From Sipunculus nudus (lineage: Eukaryota > Annelida > Sipuncula > Golfingiida > Sipunculidae), in the NCBI GenBank assembly GCA_026874595.1, contig CM049314.1, forward strand, positions 70,754,300-70,818,299: a stretch of 64,000 nucleotides of DNA, given 5' to 3'. Positions 22,041 through 34,200 of this stretch are shown piece by piece. Under the pieces are notes generated by a model, which did no database searches, was not told where the DNA came from, and saw nothing but the letters and a program-made list of their open reading frames with translations. Position 1 is the stretch's first letter, and each line of letters starts with the position of its first letter. Position numbers and translations under genes: made by a program.

Positions 22041-23590
22041 CTGTCACAATTTTTAATGTACTCCATATTTTACCTTAAATGAGTACACAATCTACTTTCT
22101 TTTTTAACTTAAAGTGTTTGGGGGCCTTTGAAAAGTACACTCTTTTAGCATTGTGCCTTGTGGCTTATAGTGCATGCTATTTTGTAAATAACGCAAATAT
22201 TAAGAGGCTGCGCATCATCTCCACTTAATATCCCATTTTCCATGCAGATTTTAACCAGATTGATTTATATGATATTTAGAACTGGTGCATGTACCTTTTC
22301 AAAAGGAAATTGGGAACCTTTGGAGATTCAGTTCCATCAGTTTGCAATTGCTGAAAAGGATTGTTCTTGACACTTTTGAATCCAGTGTACTTTTTTATCA
22401 CCAGCTTCTTGCATATCATTACTTTTTCCTTCACATTAATTGAGCCTGACCAAATGATTAATTTGGAATAGAAAGAAATAATGGATTCTGTTTGGACACC
22501 TTTGTAGCTGTAACTTTGAATAGACTTGGCTGGTTGACTCCTGATTTTCAAACCAAAACAAATATTAAACAAATATTGACAAATACCTCCCATCTTTTCC
22601 AGGAACTGTGGCCTGTAGGCAGTGTTTGAGTGACAGACAAAATACTACCTGCAAGGAGAAAGACTCCATCTGGATAAAGATCCTACTGGAAAAGTTTCCT
22701 CCCTAAACCCACTACTCTTGCTCTATCATTGAATTCCCTGCTGGGAATGCTAGCCTCTTAAGATGCAGATTCTGAAAACAGGTTCGAGAGGGCAAAACCT
22801 GAGTTCGGGGGGGGGGGGGGGGGGGGTACTCGTTTAATGTTTTATTATTGCTAAGTAAAATGGCAGGTGAACAGGGGAGTGTCAAGAAAGGATACAAGCA
22901 GAGGGGCTGGTGACATTAAGCGTCAGTCTAAACTAAGCTAAAATTTTGGTGAAGCACTTATGCATTAAAATTATTCATTTAATAAGTTAAATAATAGTAG
23001 AATATAGTGGACATGAGGGCATAACCTGAACCCGAGTTAGGGACTGGGGGATGAAGCTGATTTCATCTTTCATAAAATATATGTTGCTCTTTTTATTAGA
23101 ATAAAGGGGATCAAATAGTTAATTTTGTGCCTACATTAAAATCGTTTCATTACAATCTCCTTTAGAGAAAAGCAAGAATTATAATTATATTACATTTTTG
23201 CACCAAGATGAAAACTCATCTCTTAAAATAAAAATGGTAACAGATACACTGGAGATATGCAGCAGGCAAAATGTCGACAGGCCAAAAATTGTGCAAAATC
23301 AACCAAGCACTTAAGCCTAAAAATGGGTAAAGGCCAGTCTGGATTATAGACAATGCCTCCTCAGGTTCGGAAACGGCTCCAAATATGCAAATATCACCTT
23401 GCAGGACATGGTCTCTGGTCTCAAGCTCGTCCGAGAGCTTGGTACAAATCCTGCATGTGCAAGTTTGAAGACAAAATATTGTGCCCTAATACTATCCATG
23501 TTCACAAAACAATTAAAGCAGACAACGACGATATGCCAAAAACAGTATCCCCCATCCCACCCACTGGAATTAAGGTTTGCCATCATAAGG

Positions 23591-24010
23591 GTTTTTAGCT
23601 CAGCTGACTGAAAGTCAACTTAGGTATAGGAATGGCGCTTTTTCTGTCTGGTCGTCCGGACACAAATTGTATCCGCTGGCCCTAGAGACATTTAAGTGAG
23701 GTCAAACAAATTTCTTTTCGAACGTGAAATTAGGTCACTGCGAACTATGTCATCCAAACTATGGGATTTGTAAGTCCCCCCCCCCCCTGGGGTAATTAAA
23801 ATTTTGAAACAAAGCCTCCAGTACCTTTATAATTAAAGCATGGATTGCCATTAATCTTGCATTAAATATTGACAGGGAGTAGTTTGATCAGTCCCCTTAA
23901 GTTGGTGGCGCCACCTGTATTTTTTCCAATATTACGATTTCCCCGCTTTTTGGTGACCGTCAACTGACAGCAATCGTATATTTTTTTCTCAGCCGACTGA
24001 AAAGTATTGG
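23591..24010 (+). repeat. Dispersed repeat with GCTCAGCTGACT start, copy B (fragment)
   Basis: Starts TTTTTAGCTCAGCTGACTGAAAGTC. It continues with a block around TTGAAACAAAGCCTCCAGTACC that is nearly the same as in the copy at 32500, then GGCGCCACCTGTATTTTTT. A matching tail, CAGCTGAGCGTTGAGACCCATGGGTCC, appears only at about 25735-25760, so the copy is interrupted by other sequence. Confidence 0.5.
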
Positions 24011-24039
24011 TATGTCTTTTCGGCGAACTAATGAACAAA

Positions 24040-24380
24040 TGCGCAAGATCGGCGTAGTCCCTGCGTAGGTTGTGCATAGGCTGGCGTACGATGGCGTAAA
24101 GGGTAGGTAGGTTTGCTTACGGTTGGGTAGTATAGCGTTCTCTTGCGTAGGCATGGCGTACAATAGCGTAGTGTTGCCTAGACTTGCGTAAAACTGCGTA
24201 CTTTCTTCACCCAGTGCTTTACTCCGATAGTACGCCAAAAAAAATAAACAGGTTTATTTTTTTGCGTCCATCTCGCGTACCCCTTTGCGTCCCTCGGCGT
24301 TTTGGCACGTAGGCCAGCGTCGGGCGACGTAAGCTCGGCGTAGTCGGTACCCCGCCCTACGCAACTCTACGTAGGCCTGG
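24040..24380. repeat. Repeat with GCGTA motifs at about 10-12 bp spacing
   Basis: GCGTA or close variants (GCATA, GCCTA) recur more than ten times between 24050 and 24205, about one helical turn apart. A second cluster with mainly the opposite or mixed orientation follows (24270-24375). The segment ends CCTGGTGTGAAAGGGGCTTTAC, which resembles the ends of many DNA transposons. Probably a small non-autonomous element with subterminal motif arrays; the family is not identified. Confidence 0.4.
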
Positions 24381-26043
24381 TGTGAAAGGGGCTTTACCAG
24401 TGGCGTATCCAGGATTTGAAGATAGGGGGTGCAACACCGAGGTCGGCGAGGGGTGGGGGAGACTTTACTTTGCCTTTTAGACACGTTTTCCTTGTATATG
24501 TATATAAACATATCATGTTAATGAGAAGAATGAGAAGAATTTTACATTGGACAGACCCCACACGGTAAGATGACCATACAAGGTGTACATGGTGTTATGG
24601 TTGTGTGTGTTGGGGGGGGGGGGGGACGTGCAGGCGAGGATCCAGTTATTTTCCCCGGCGGGGGGTGGGTGGGGCATAAGATGCTTAGGCACTTGTATAT
24701 GTTGTATTATATTATATATTAATGCACTAGTCAGGAGGCCCTCCCAAGAAACTTTTGATCATCTAGAAGGCCGTACACGCCATTTCCCGGCTTTAAACAT
24801 CTCACGAAATAACTTTTACGGTGTCTCCTTTTCGGCGCAAAATAAAAAAAAACGGGTAACGTCAATCGATATAGGATTAAAATAAAAGTGTTATTCATAA
24901 GAAATTGAATTTGGAGTCCTTTATTTTCTTACACCTCCGTTCTTCAGTCAAGCCATACATTTGTATACTCATATTTCTCAGTCACTGTCAGTCATTATCT
25001 TGTAAGATAATGGTATGATTAGATAAAGTATACATTTAATAATGACAGGTAGGCGAGGGATGTTTGGGCACGCTATGTAGCGGCCCACTTAAAAAGCTGG
25101 ATCATGGATATATGGAATTGGCCTGAGGCTAAATCACTACTAGGTTTGATAAAACCTAGTATTTTATATAGTGCCGACAAGTATGATAAATAGTGTCTTT
25201 TAGGATATTTTGAGCAAATTGTTCAACTTCATAAGTCTCTTGGGGAAAAAAATGGTGATCAGGAGCGGGTAGGGGGCAGGGTGACTGGGTCCCCCCTCCG
25301 GATCCGCGCCTGGGTACCGGGTGCAATTGTCCATTCTTACGTCCCTGTATCACTAAAAGCTGAGTTCGGAATGTTTGAAAGGCTATACATGTACATGTAT
25401 ATGGAAAAGGTCTATATACGCCGGCAAATTTTAAAATTGCTAGTGTGTGTGTGATTTTAGCCACATTTGCTGAAGTTAATGAAGCTGCCTTTACACACGC
25501 GTGAATAAGATAATGAAACATCTGCAAATCTGCAATTATTATCCTTGACTGACTAGTCAGTGAGGTTTATTGTAAGTTTGTTAATATTAGTTTGTAAAAC
25601 CATAGTTTGTAGACAGTTGTCAGTAGCAGGCTAACATAATTTATGCCAATAAGGCTCCCCCCCCCCCCCCCCATTGAATACGCCCCTGCTTACCATGAAA
25701 AAGCTCGTATACAGATATCCCTATACACAAATTCAGCTGAGCGTTGAGACCCATGGGTCCCTATTTTTCATGCGTTTTCTAGGTCCTCAAGTTTCCCCCA
25801 CTATTGCCAAGGAGAGGAGGGGGTATCTACACCTTTTTTTTACTTTGTTCACTAGCAACTTGTTATGTAAATAAAAGATGTGCAAGAAAAATAAGAGAAC
25901 CGTTGATGGCATCCAAAATCATGTTCTACATATATTATTACGTTAATAATACAGAGGGGACTTTAAATTAAAAACCAACTTTTTTTGAAGGAATGCACTG
26001 CAACATCATGAGTATATTGCTGCTAGCTTTTATGCACTTTTTT
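24380..26043. other. Stretch with no supported gene
   Basis: Low-complexity G- and C-tracts (24611-24625, 25657-25672), a repeat tail at 25735-25760 and otherwise unrecognised DNA between the two convergent genes of the giant element. No exon with a recognisable motif was found. Confidence 0.45.
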
Positions 26044-27789
26044 TCATGTATCAATCAGTCCTCTTATAACTGTTCTGAGTTCAATGTACAGGTCCAGTGC
26101 CTTGTAGGCATCCCTCTGGGGACTAAGGTCATGCTCTGCCATCAACCGAGTGCTTAGATTGAAGATGTCTTTATCACAGGCAATTGAGCTCCGGAATGTG
26201 CACTGAACACCGAGTTCATTGATGTTTTCATCTTGCACGCGACATACATAGTTCTGAGTTGCATATAACTCTGGAACACTGTACATTACAATAGGTCGAC
26301 CATGAGGAACCTTTTCATTTTTTGATGGTCTGATGATGTGATTGTTCCAAACATCAACCGTCTCATCCAGTTCATCCTGCCAAAATATAAAATATGAAAG
26401 GCCATGCAGATAATAATGTAGAACATCAGTATAACAGGAGTAAAATATCACAGGTAGCTGTATCTCATAAACACAACAGATGTCCGGCGAAAATCTTTAT
26501 CAGGATTCGGGGTAGACCATATCAAAATCAGGTTTAGGTCGGACAAAACCCCGATTAAGATTTAGTCCTTGATAATGGTTCACCCCATATCCTAACCCCT
26601 GGGACACAACCCCTTACTGCTCAACGTTTGGACATTCTTATTCTATATGTTTAGTGAACAAGGCAATTAAAGCCAGCCATTCACTTACCTTGCATATAAA
26701 ATTTATCGTATTCTTGGCTATCTCTTGGTACAAATTCATGATCAGGAAGTAACTCCCGCCCAGAAAAGCATTTATAACGTTCCTGTAGGCTGTTTCGTTT
26801 TTGTTTGTTTATCAACAGGCTGTTTGTAAACATCAATAAACAGTTTGTAAATGGGCACCTGCCCATGTTTACAAACTTTAATTAGCCAAAACATCTTTTA
26901 TCTTACGAATTTTGATACCAAAGGTTGAAACTGCATGTGCTAAGTAAACTTAGACGGATTTCCAGGTTGTCCAGAGTGCCCTGTCTGCCTCTACATGTCG
27001 TTGGAGTACAATGTGGTGGGTCCATCACATGTTATCAACACAAGAATATGAACAAGACGGACAACCTAGGCACCGCGGGATCTTTTAGTTTAGTTTTATG
27101 AAAGGTTCAAGATATTATGTTCATTTAATACACGTCAAATATCGAAATAGGCCCCTTTAAATAATACAACCGTCCATACAGCTGATGATACAGATTAGCT
27201 TAAACTGGCTGATAAAGAGAACGAAAATTCTAAGCAACAATTCCCCTTAGTAAAGATTAAAGTATGTCAATTCGGCTTTAAAAAACAGATATACAAAGTT
27301 ACTTGAAATGGTTGTATTTGCGAAAAATACACAGCCAATAAACTCGAAAGTGTAATGAAAGGATTCCATGAAATATCTGGAAATTAGTCCATATTTATAT
27401 GTTTAAAACAGCTCCGGTTTATTGCTCTAAAGGTGTGGACTAATTTAATCAATAATATTACGAGCACTTTTTAGTGGAACCAAAAATACATTACGTTAAC
27501 TTCACGTCACTTGAACTTGAAAATTGAAAACTTTTCTGCCATTGTACATGAAATTTTATACATAATACTCTTTTTAACATTTGATAACATGAAACAAGAA
27601 TAAATTATAATTTATTTTTATTAACTGAGGCATATAAACAGGAAGGAAACTTTTAGTGCATGTGTACAGTTCCCATCTGCCATTCTGTCATTTTTAGATA
27701 GGCTTGAACAGCAAGAGAACAAACGAAAGAGGCCGTTATTTTGAAGTGATATCCAAACTAGGTGAGCGTCAGGCAAAGTTTTACTCTAT

Positions 27790-27839
<50 letters not shown>

Positions 27840-28120
27840 TATATATATATATATACTATACACAAATGGAACCTTTGGATTTGTAATATGGGGTTATTTG
27901 GAATTATTCATATATAATTACCTCCACTGTTGGTAATAATAATAATAATAATAATAATTATAATAATAATAATAATATTATATTATTATTATTATTATTA
28001 TTCCAAAAATTATATATTTATATATAAATATTGAATAGACGAATGGAACCCTTGGATTTGTAATAAGGGGTTACTTAGAATTATTCATTTATAAATACCT
28101 CCACTGTGGTAATAAAAATT

Positions 28121-28173
<53 letters not shown>

Positions 28174-29640
28174 TCAAAAATGTTATAATTATTAAAAAGA
28201 ATTTATACCTGTATTATGCCGAGGAAGCAGAAGATCATTAAGTTCTTGTCAATAAAATCTCCTTCAAAGTGTCCTTCGTCCTTCAGTCTGTGGAAAAGTG
28301 CGATCCAGAATTCTATGCATTCCTTCCTCAAGAAACCCCACCAGCTCTCAATGCGTTGATTCGTTGTACTTGCGCCATAAAGGAAACTTTTTTCTCCTTT
28401 AATAAAAAAATAGTAAATACCAAATATCTCCATCATCACCATCATATATAAAGTACAACTGACAGTAAATAGCACATGACCATCATCATATAGCATGCAG
28501 TTAGCCTGGTAGATAATAAATGTGGCCTGTATCATTTCAACATAAAAATCACAGTCACATAGTAGATCACTTGCCGTAAATAGTTTAGCCCTCCTCCATC
28601 ATAATAGAATAGTTAAATTAAATAAGTAATCGAGGTTAAGTTCCATCCAAATCGATGGGCATTCACTGGATGGTTTTAACTGCTGTCCAAGCTTTGTTTT
28701 CTTTTATATATTCATTATTCTTCACAGTTAGCAAACTCAGGATGGTGAACTTTTATTACCATAATAACCGTTTATTAATTCTCTGCCATAGTATATATTG
28801 TTTACAAATCACCAGGTGTATTTGAATAAATTTCAGTAGTGCTAACATTTTGCGCTATTGTTTTTGTAATAATTCAGAGGTAATGTGTCTTTAGTGTTAG
28901 AGTTGAATACTTAACAGATAAAATATCAGACGCTTCATTTTAGATAGGACAAATTCAGACGCTATGTTCATTTAAGATAGGAAATTAAAGCAAATACCTG
29001 CAAAGGAGTCTTCATCATCTTGACGCAAGGAGCGCTGGAACTGGCATATACTGACATTTTCGGTTCCTCTGTCCCCCCTTACAATTCTTGGGCAACCACC
29101 AGTCTCACTTAACGCTTCAATAAAATATCCCCCAACAAGTTTCGGATCACAGCTGGTGTGATATGCTTTCACCCAAATTATCTTTCTTGAAAATCCGTCA
29201 ACGCATCCATTTATACAGATTCCAAAGGGTTTCAATTTATCGTAGGAGTCGATATGCCAGATGAAATTTGGACCCTTAGAAAAATAGGAACGCCGATGTA
29301 ATCTTCGGGACCTGCGTTCTGCAGAACCAGCTGGGTCAAGAATTGAGAGAAGTCCACGGACATCCTCCTTTCTTATTTTAATATCATTTTGTACACATTT
29401 ATGAAACATCCATCTGTAGCCATGTAATGATCCTGATGTCTGAATTTGATGATTAATGAACCTAACAGCGACACCAATATCTGCGTATCTCCGGCGAACT
29501 AGACCTAGTTGTTTAAGTATCCTCTGCAGGTGCCGCATTGATACCACTATTCCATGCTTTCCACTTAGAATAGCCAGTATGTGTTTGTGGGGTAAACCCA
29601 AGTCAAAATAAAGACGAATAAGTTGATCACGCTCTTCCAT
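26044..29640 (-). CDS. DDE (rve-type) integrase/transposase of the giant element
   Basis: Three exons on the minus strand: 29640-28998, 28396-28209 and 26376-26044. The first donor (GCAG|GTATTT) meets its acceptor in phase 1; the second (ACAG|GTATAA) in phase 0. The product is 387 residues. The N-terminal ~50 residues look like a helix-turn-helix region. The catalytic core has WHIDSYDKLKPFG (Asp131), GDRGTEN (Asp190) and TTNQRIESWW (Glu231), a D-58-D-40-E spacing typical of retroviral-type integrase folds. The C-terminal exon (DELDETVDVWNNHIIRP) matches the tail seen in animal proteins annotated as integrase core domain. Its ATG is about 45 bp inside a CCAAT box that lies within the right palindrome array. 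It should cut and join transposon ends. All three catalytic acids are present and no stop interrupts the frame, so it could be active. Confidence 0.85.
27785..28175. repeat. AT, AAT and ATT microsatellites with a duplicated unit
   Basis: (AT)n at 27794-27855, then two diverged copies of a ~175-bp unit (27862-28015 and 28037-28175). Each carries a GGAACC.TTGGATTTGTAAT block, a TACCTCCACTGT block and an AAT/ATT run. All lies in integrase intron 2. Confidence 0.8.
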
Positions 29641-29790
29641 ATCGCCATTGACTGCTAAATATAAGCCTAGTCAGGCTGCTTTTCATTGGCTGATAATTCG
29701 TGCGCACGGATTACTAACTTACGGACTAACTAATGAGAATTAAGCCAGCTCTTTGTTACAACGATCCTCATTGGCTACTAATTCGTGCGC
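29641..29790 (-). promoter_or_regulatory. CCAAT-box promoter module of the integrase gene
   Basis: On the minus strand, GCCAATGA (CCAAT at 29689-29685) lies about 45 bp before the ATG at 29640. A palindrome precedes it, and a further CCAAT box is at 29774-29770. The CTGGCTTAATTCTCATT core between the boxes is homologous to the module before the SAM-HECT gene. One of the inverted boxes is mutated here (CTAATGAG at 29729-29736). Confidence 0.6.
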
Positions 29791-30215
29791 ACGATTTACT
29801 AATTCGTGCGCACGGATTAGTAATTCGTGCGCACGAATTAATAAATATTTTTTTCCACCTTGGAAATATATTTTCCGCACCTTGTAATTCGTGCGCACGA
29901 TTTACTAATTCGTGCGCACGGATTAGTAATTCGTGCGCACGGATTAGTAATTCGTGCGCACGAATTAATAAATATTTTTTTCACCTTGGAAATATATTTT
30001 TCACACCTAGTAATTCGTGCGCACGGATTAGTAATTCGTGCGCACGAATTAATAAATATTTTTCCCACCTTGGAAATATATTTTTCACACCTAGTAATTC
30101 GTGCGCACGAATTAGTAATTCGTGCGCACGGATTAGTAATTCGTGCGCACGGATTAGTAATTCGTGCGCACGAATTAATAAATATTTTTCACCATGTCGT
30201 CTCCCGGGCTCCGTA
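29690..30215. repeat. Right terminal inverted repeat with palindrome array
   Basis: Mirror image of the left end: 14 GTGCGCAC cores in blocks of 1, 3, 4, 2 and 4, with the same AT-rich spacer. It finishes with the inverted terminal block ending GGGCTCCGTA at 30215, followed at once by CAATCC. Confidence 0.85.
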
Positions 30216-30221
30216 CAATCC
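30216..30221. repeat. Right target-site duplication CAATCC
   Basis: Identical to the hexamer at 6701-6706 and adjacent to the right terminus CTCCGTA. Confidence 0.7.
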
Positions 30222-31253
30222 TACCAAATCCTATGCGGAAAAAGATATCACACCCACCAAGCAAGCAGCCTTGACAAATCAGCGTGATCTTACCTTGCAT
30301 CCAATTAAATATTTATACACCGTAGCTTTTCATCTCTATCTCTTATGAATTTCTTCTAATATTTTGGCCTTATATTAAATAGATAATGATAAAACATTCA
30401 CTTTGATATCGTCTTTATCGTTGCTGATGGAGCGCCTAGGGCAAGAGTCCCTGACTCCCTCAACTACGGCACTCAAGCGCCATCTATTCCTTTATCTAGC
30501 TTAGAGACTTTTTTATAGGAGTATGTTGACAGATTTATTTCGTGATATCAACTTCGACATTCTTTTACTCTCTTCAATAATGTCTTGGTAGCATTAACAT
30601 AGCCTTCGTTTATTCTTGAATCAGGGTATTTATTGAGATCAAGACATTAAATTTAGTTTCTGGTCCCTTTAACTCAAGAGATGTACATTAATGTGTTGCT
30701 GCTACTGCTATCGGTATTTGCACCTCAGAGACTGACGTTAATTGATATGTCGATCGATGCTACGTCTCTCCAGATAAAAGTAAAAACAATGGTGTTCAGA
30801 TTGATCGCTAAATGCAATGTAGTAGGAGAGAACTTGATAGTGATTATAGTTGAAAGATATGACTGATTTGTTCTCAGGTTGATTTTTATGATTCATTACT
30901 ATCTTGCTCGGACATTACTTATGCCCTGTTCTAGATTCTGTTCTAGTCTTGACATCGGTTGTATGAACGTTTTTTTCCTCGCATTTGTTTGAGATGACTT
31001 TTCTACTGTTTTTCTCGGCTACTATATCATCAGTGGAGTGGCTTTCGTTAAATATCAACCACAGTGTAATGGCCTTCCATCTGCTTGTTGGCTTTGAGTT
31101 CTCCCAGTTTGTATCGTATACGGACGTATAATGATGTTTGGGCTGATATGGCATATTTTACATCCCGGAATATTCCAGATACAAACTCCACTTCCTGAAT
31201 CAATGTGATAGCGCTTGAAGTGAAGACTTAGCCTTAATGTAGGCATCATGACA
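30222..31253. other. Spacer between the giant element and the sulfotransferase gene
   Basis: No gene supported. The segment lies downstream of the sulfotransferase stop codon and probably includes its 3' untranslated region. Confidence 0.5.
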
Positions 31254-34200
31254 TTATTGTGAGGAGTGACACATTCCTGTTTCCTCACACAGCTGCCGAT
31301 ATAACCCATCCGTCTGACGCCGTTGTTCCTCATTAAACAGATGTCTCCAGTCACCGACAACACCTTTACGTAGGAATGACGTCCCGGGCTCCAGATAAAG
31401 CATTCCAGCATTCTCGTTTCTGCAGGCTGTATCTGGGGTTAGGGTAGGGGTATTTTTCATATTGCTGAATTCTGTAATCTTGGCGATCTCATCCAACTTT
31501 TCTGGTGTAAGCGGCTTTCCGAGAAATTCAGCGAGTTTACGTATCCAGGTTTTTGGGTCCCGATGAAGATTTTCGTAAGTAATCTGCATAATATTAGGGT
31601 TGTCCTTCTGAAGCCAGTATGAACGTACCGTGTTGAAGTAACTGCCATAAAAAAGCTGTCCACTGATGAAGTTGTCATAAAAGCAATCCCAAGAACCTTT
31701 ATACGGGCCAAACACTTTGAAACCTTTATGGATGTAATAAAACGACACCGCTACATCTTTCGGATCTCGCGAGATGTGCACCATCTTCACGTTTCTGTCA
31801 CGTGCCTCTTTCGGCAGCTGGTCGTACAGCAGATGGGTGTAGAACACTGCAGGGCGGGGGTAGTCTGCGGCTTGTTCAGCTATCATCGTTAATTGGGGAC
31901 CGGTTTCTATGTGTTCCTCTTGTACCCAAGAATCCAGGTCGTATTGATGCAAGATAGCACTTAAAATTAGTGCTACCCAGTGGCTGCCTAAAAACACATA
32001 AAATTTTACAATTTAAAATATTTGATATAAAGGTAACACCTTGATCCCTTTTAAAATAAAAAAATAAACATAAGAGACTGACGATCCGAAGGTGCACAGA
32101 CTGTACATTTTGTTTATATCTACGTGCTTATATTATAACATGTGGGGTAAACACGTGCAGCAGGGACATCTAACGGCCAATCAGAATAAACAGAGGTTTG
32201 CAAATGAGAAATTGCATAGTTATTTTACATGTTCTTACCAGAAATATCTATCGCTTGATCAACCTATTTGGTTTTTAGCTCAGCTCACTGAATGAAAGAT
32301 ATAGGAATGGCGCCTTGTCCGTCGTCCGTGCGGTCTTCCCTTAGCCGTGCATAAATCGTAAGCGATGGACCTGGGGACTTTTATGTAAATATCCATGGAG
32401 GTCAGTGAAACTCTCTATGGAAACCTGAAATAAGGTTAATGCGAGCTTTATTCTATAAGCTATGGGGCTTGTAAGTACTCACCAGAATAATTAAAAGTTT
32501 GAAACAAAACCTCCAGTACCTTTATAATTAATGCATGTATTGCCATGAATCTTGCCTTGAATATTGACCATGACTGGTTTAGTTAGTTCCTAAAACTGTT
32601 CGTGCCACCTGTATTTTTTTCTATTTTTAAGATTTTTTTTCTATTTTTGAGACCGTCAAATGACACCAATTATGTAAGTTTCGCAATTGTGGTTTAATCC
32701 AGTGTCCTGAAACCTGACGTGTTCTTTTTTTATTTTTATTATGATTGGTTTCCTTAGTTCCTGAAGGTGTGGCGCAACCTGTTTTTTTTTTTAATTATTA
32801 TTTTTTTATGCACTTTTTTCCTTTATTTTGGGAATGCCAAATTGTAATGATACTATAAGGTTCGCAGTTGTGGTTTCATCTGTCTCCTGATACATTGTGT
32901 TGTTTATTAGGGCCTTGCTTGAATAAGCGAATGCCCTATAGTAATATCCCTGTCCGTCTGTCTTTTCGTCTGTTTGTATATCCGCCAAATTTGTTTCCTG
33001 ATGATAACTCCAGTTTGGATTGACATATTGATTTCAAACTTGACTTATATATGGCCAACCTCTAACGCAAGAACTTTTTTCGGGTCATGAGGTCACAGGA
33101 TCCACTGATTTAGTAAGACTGTGGAAGCATTTTAAGCCAAACATTTCATCCCAAACCTTCCATCTTGCACATATAGCTGTCCTGCCAATAGGGGATGAAC
33201 TTGTTCGATTTTTGGATTACAAGGTCAAAGGTCAAGGTCACAGGTGCCAACTCTCCGCATATTTGTTTCTTGATGATAACTTCAGTTTGGACTGACGTAT
33301 TGATTTCAAACTTGACTCATATATAACCCACTAATAATGTTAGAACCCTTTTGATATTGGTGTCATAAGGTCAACGGCCTAGGTTACAGGACCCACTTCT
33401 TTAAAGATTGTTAATGTAATTTAAGCAAAACTTGTTATCCCAAATCTTTCGTCGTCCACGTGGCGCGCCTGCCAATAGGGGAAGATTACTTTTGATTTTG
33501 GGGTCACCAGGTCAAAGGATACGGTAATAAGGCTCACTTATTCACAATTTAGTTTATAAATGATAACTCCAGTTTGGGTTGACAGGTTGGCTCCAAACTG
33601 ATCACAGGACCCATATTTTGAAAAAGCTTTTGAAAAAATTATCCTTATAGACACATTCAGCTGAGCGTCGAGACCCATAGAGTCCTAGTTCTCATGTCTA
33701 CATGGTAATCTTAACGTGTAATTTAACAGGCTCATGCATATGTTACAGCGACGGTATAAACACTTTCTTAGCTTAAATTTACTCACATTTACCTAGAGTA
33801 AACCATATATCAGATACAGTATAGCTTCGTTTATCCGAATAGCGGTTATCAAAAAATCGTTTATTCGAAATTGAAAAACTAAATCAAAACTTTGACCGTT
33901 TATCTGAAATTCTGATTTCCAAGACCATTAACGAAGATGCTGTTGCACTGAAGAGAGAATAAAAAAGCCTCCTATGGACATGGAGGAAAACTTGTTTCGT
34001 CTGTTTTAGATGTTATATTTGCCGTGGAAGCGTGACAAGCATTTTCATAAGTTATGCCATGGATGTAATATTTAATGAATATTATAATTATGAGTGTATA
34101 AGACCGCCACGGGTTAGACTCAGTTGTGGCTCTATTATAAACACGGAGCCACAGGGCCCTGCCTTCATTTATCTAGCGGACTGGAACCGGTGCATCTTCT

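Larger units (their letters stand above)
6707..30215. mobile_element. Candidate giant DNA transposon (IS3EU-like) with SAM-HECT and DDE integrase genes
   Basis: Seen: both ends are inverted copies starting TACGGAGCCCGGGAGACGAC and remain highly similar for more than 70 bp, then share arrays of the palindrome TAATTCGTGCGCACGAATTA. The 6-bp direct repeat CAATCC abuts each end exactly (6701-6706; 30216-30221). Genes at both ends read inward: SAM-HECT from the left, DDE integrase from the right. Known (from memory): IS3EU transposons have 6-bp target duplications, TAYGG termini and an rve-like DDE transposase. Inferred: the whole 23,509 bp moved as one unit, using the integrase as transposase. 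The SAM-HECT protein may be an accessory factor. Alternatives are two separate end fragments that happen to face each other, or a composite. A decayed relative is nested inside at 18844-19745, and both main genes appear intact, so the outer element may be fairly young. Confidence 0.72.

Noticed and set aside
26681-26866. Possible extra integrase exon ending in a GTAAGT donor
   Set aside because: It lies between integrase exons 2 and 3, which already join in phase with family-consistent sequence. Related text recurs at 50455-50820, so it is probably a dispersed repeat.
6707-30215. Polinton/Maverick giant transposon
   Set aside because: The 6-bp duplication and an integrase fit, but no protein-primed DNA polymerase B, packaging ATPase, protease or capsid gene was seen, and the ends and integrase type differ.
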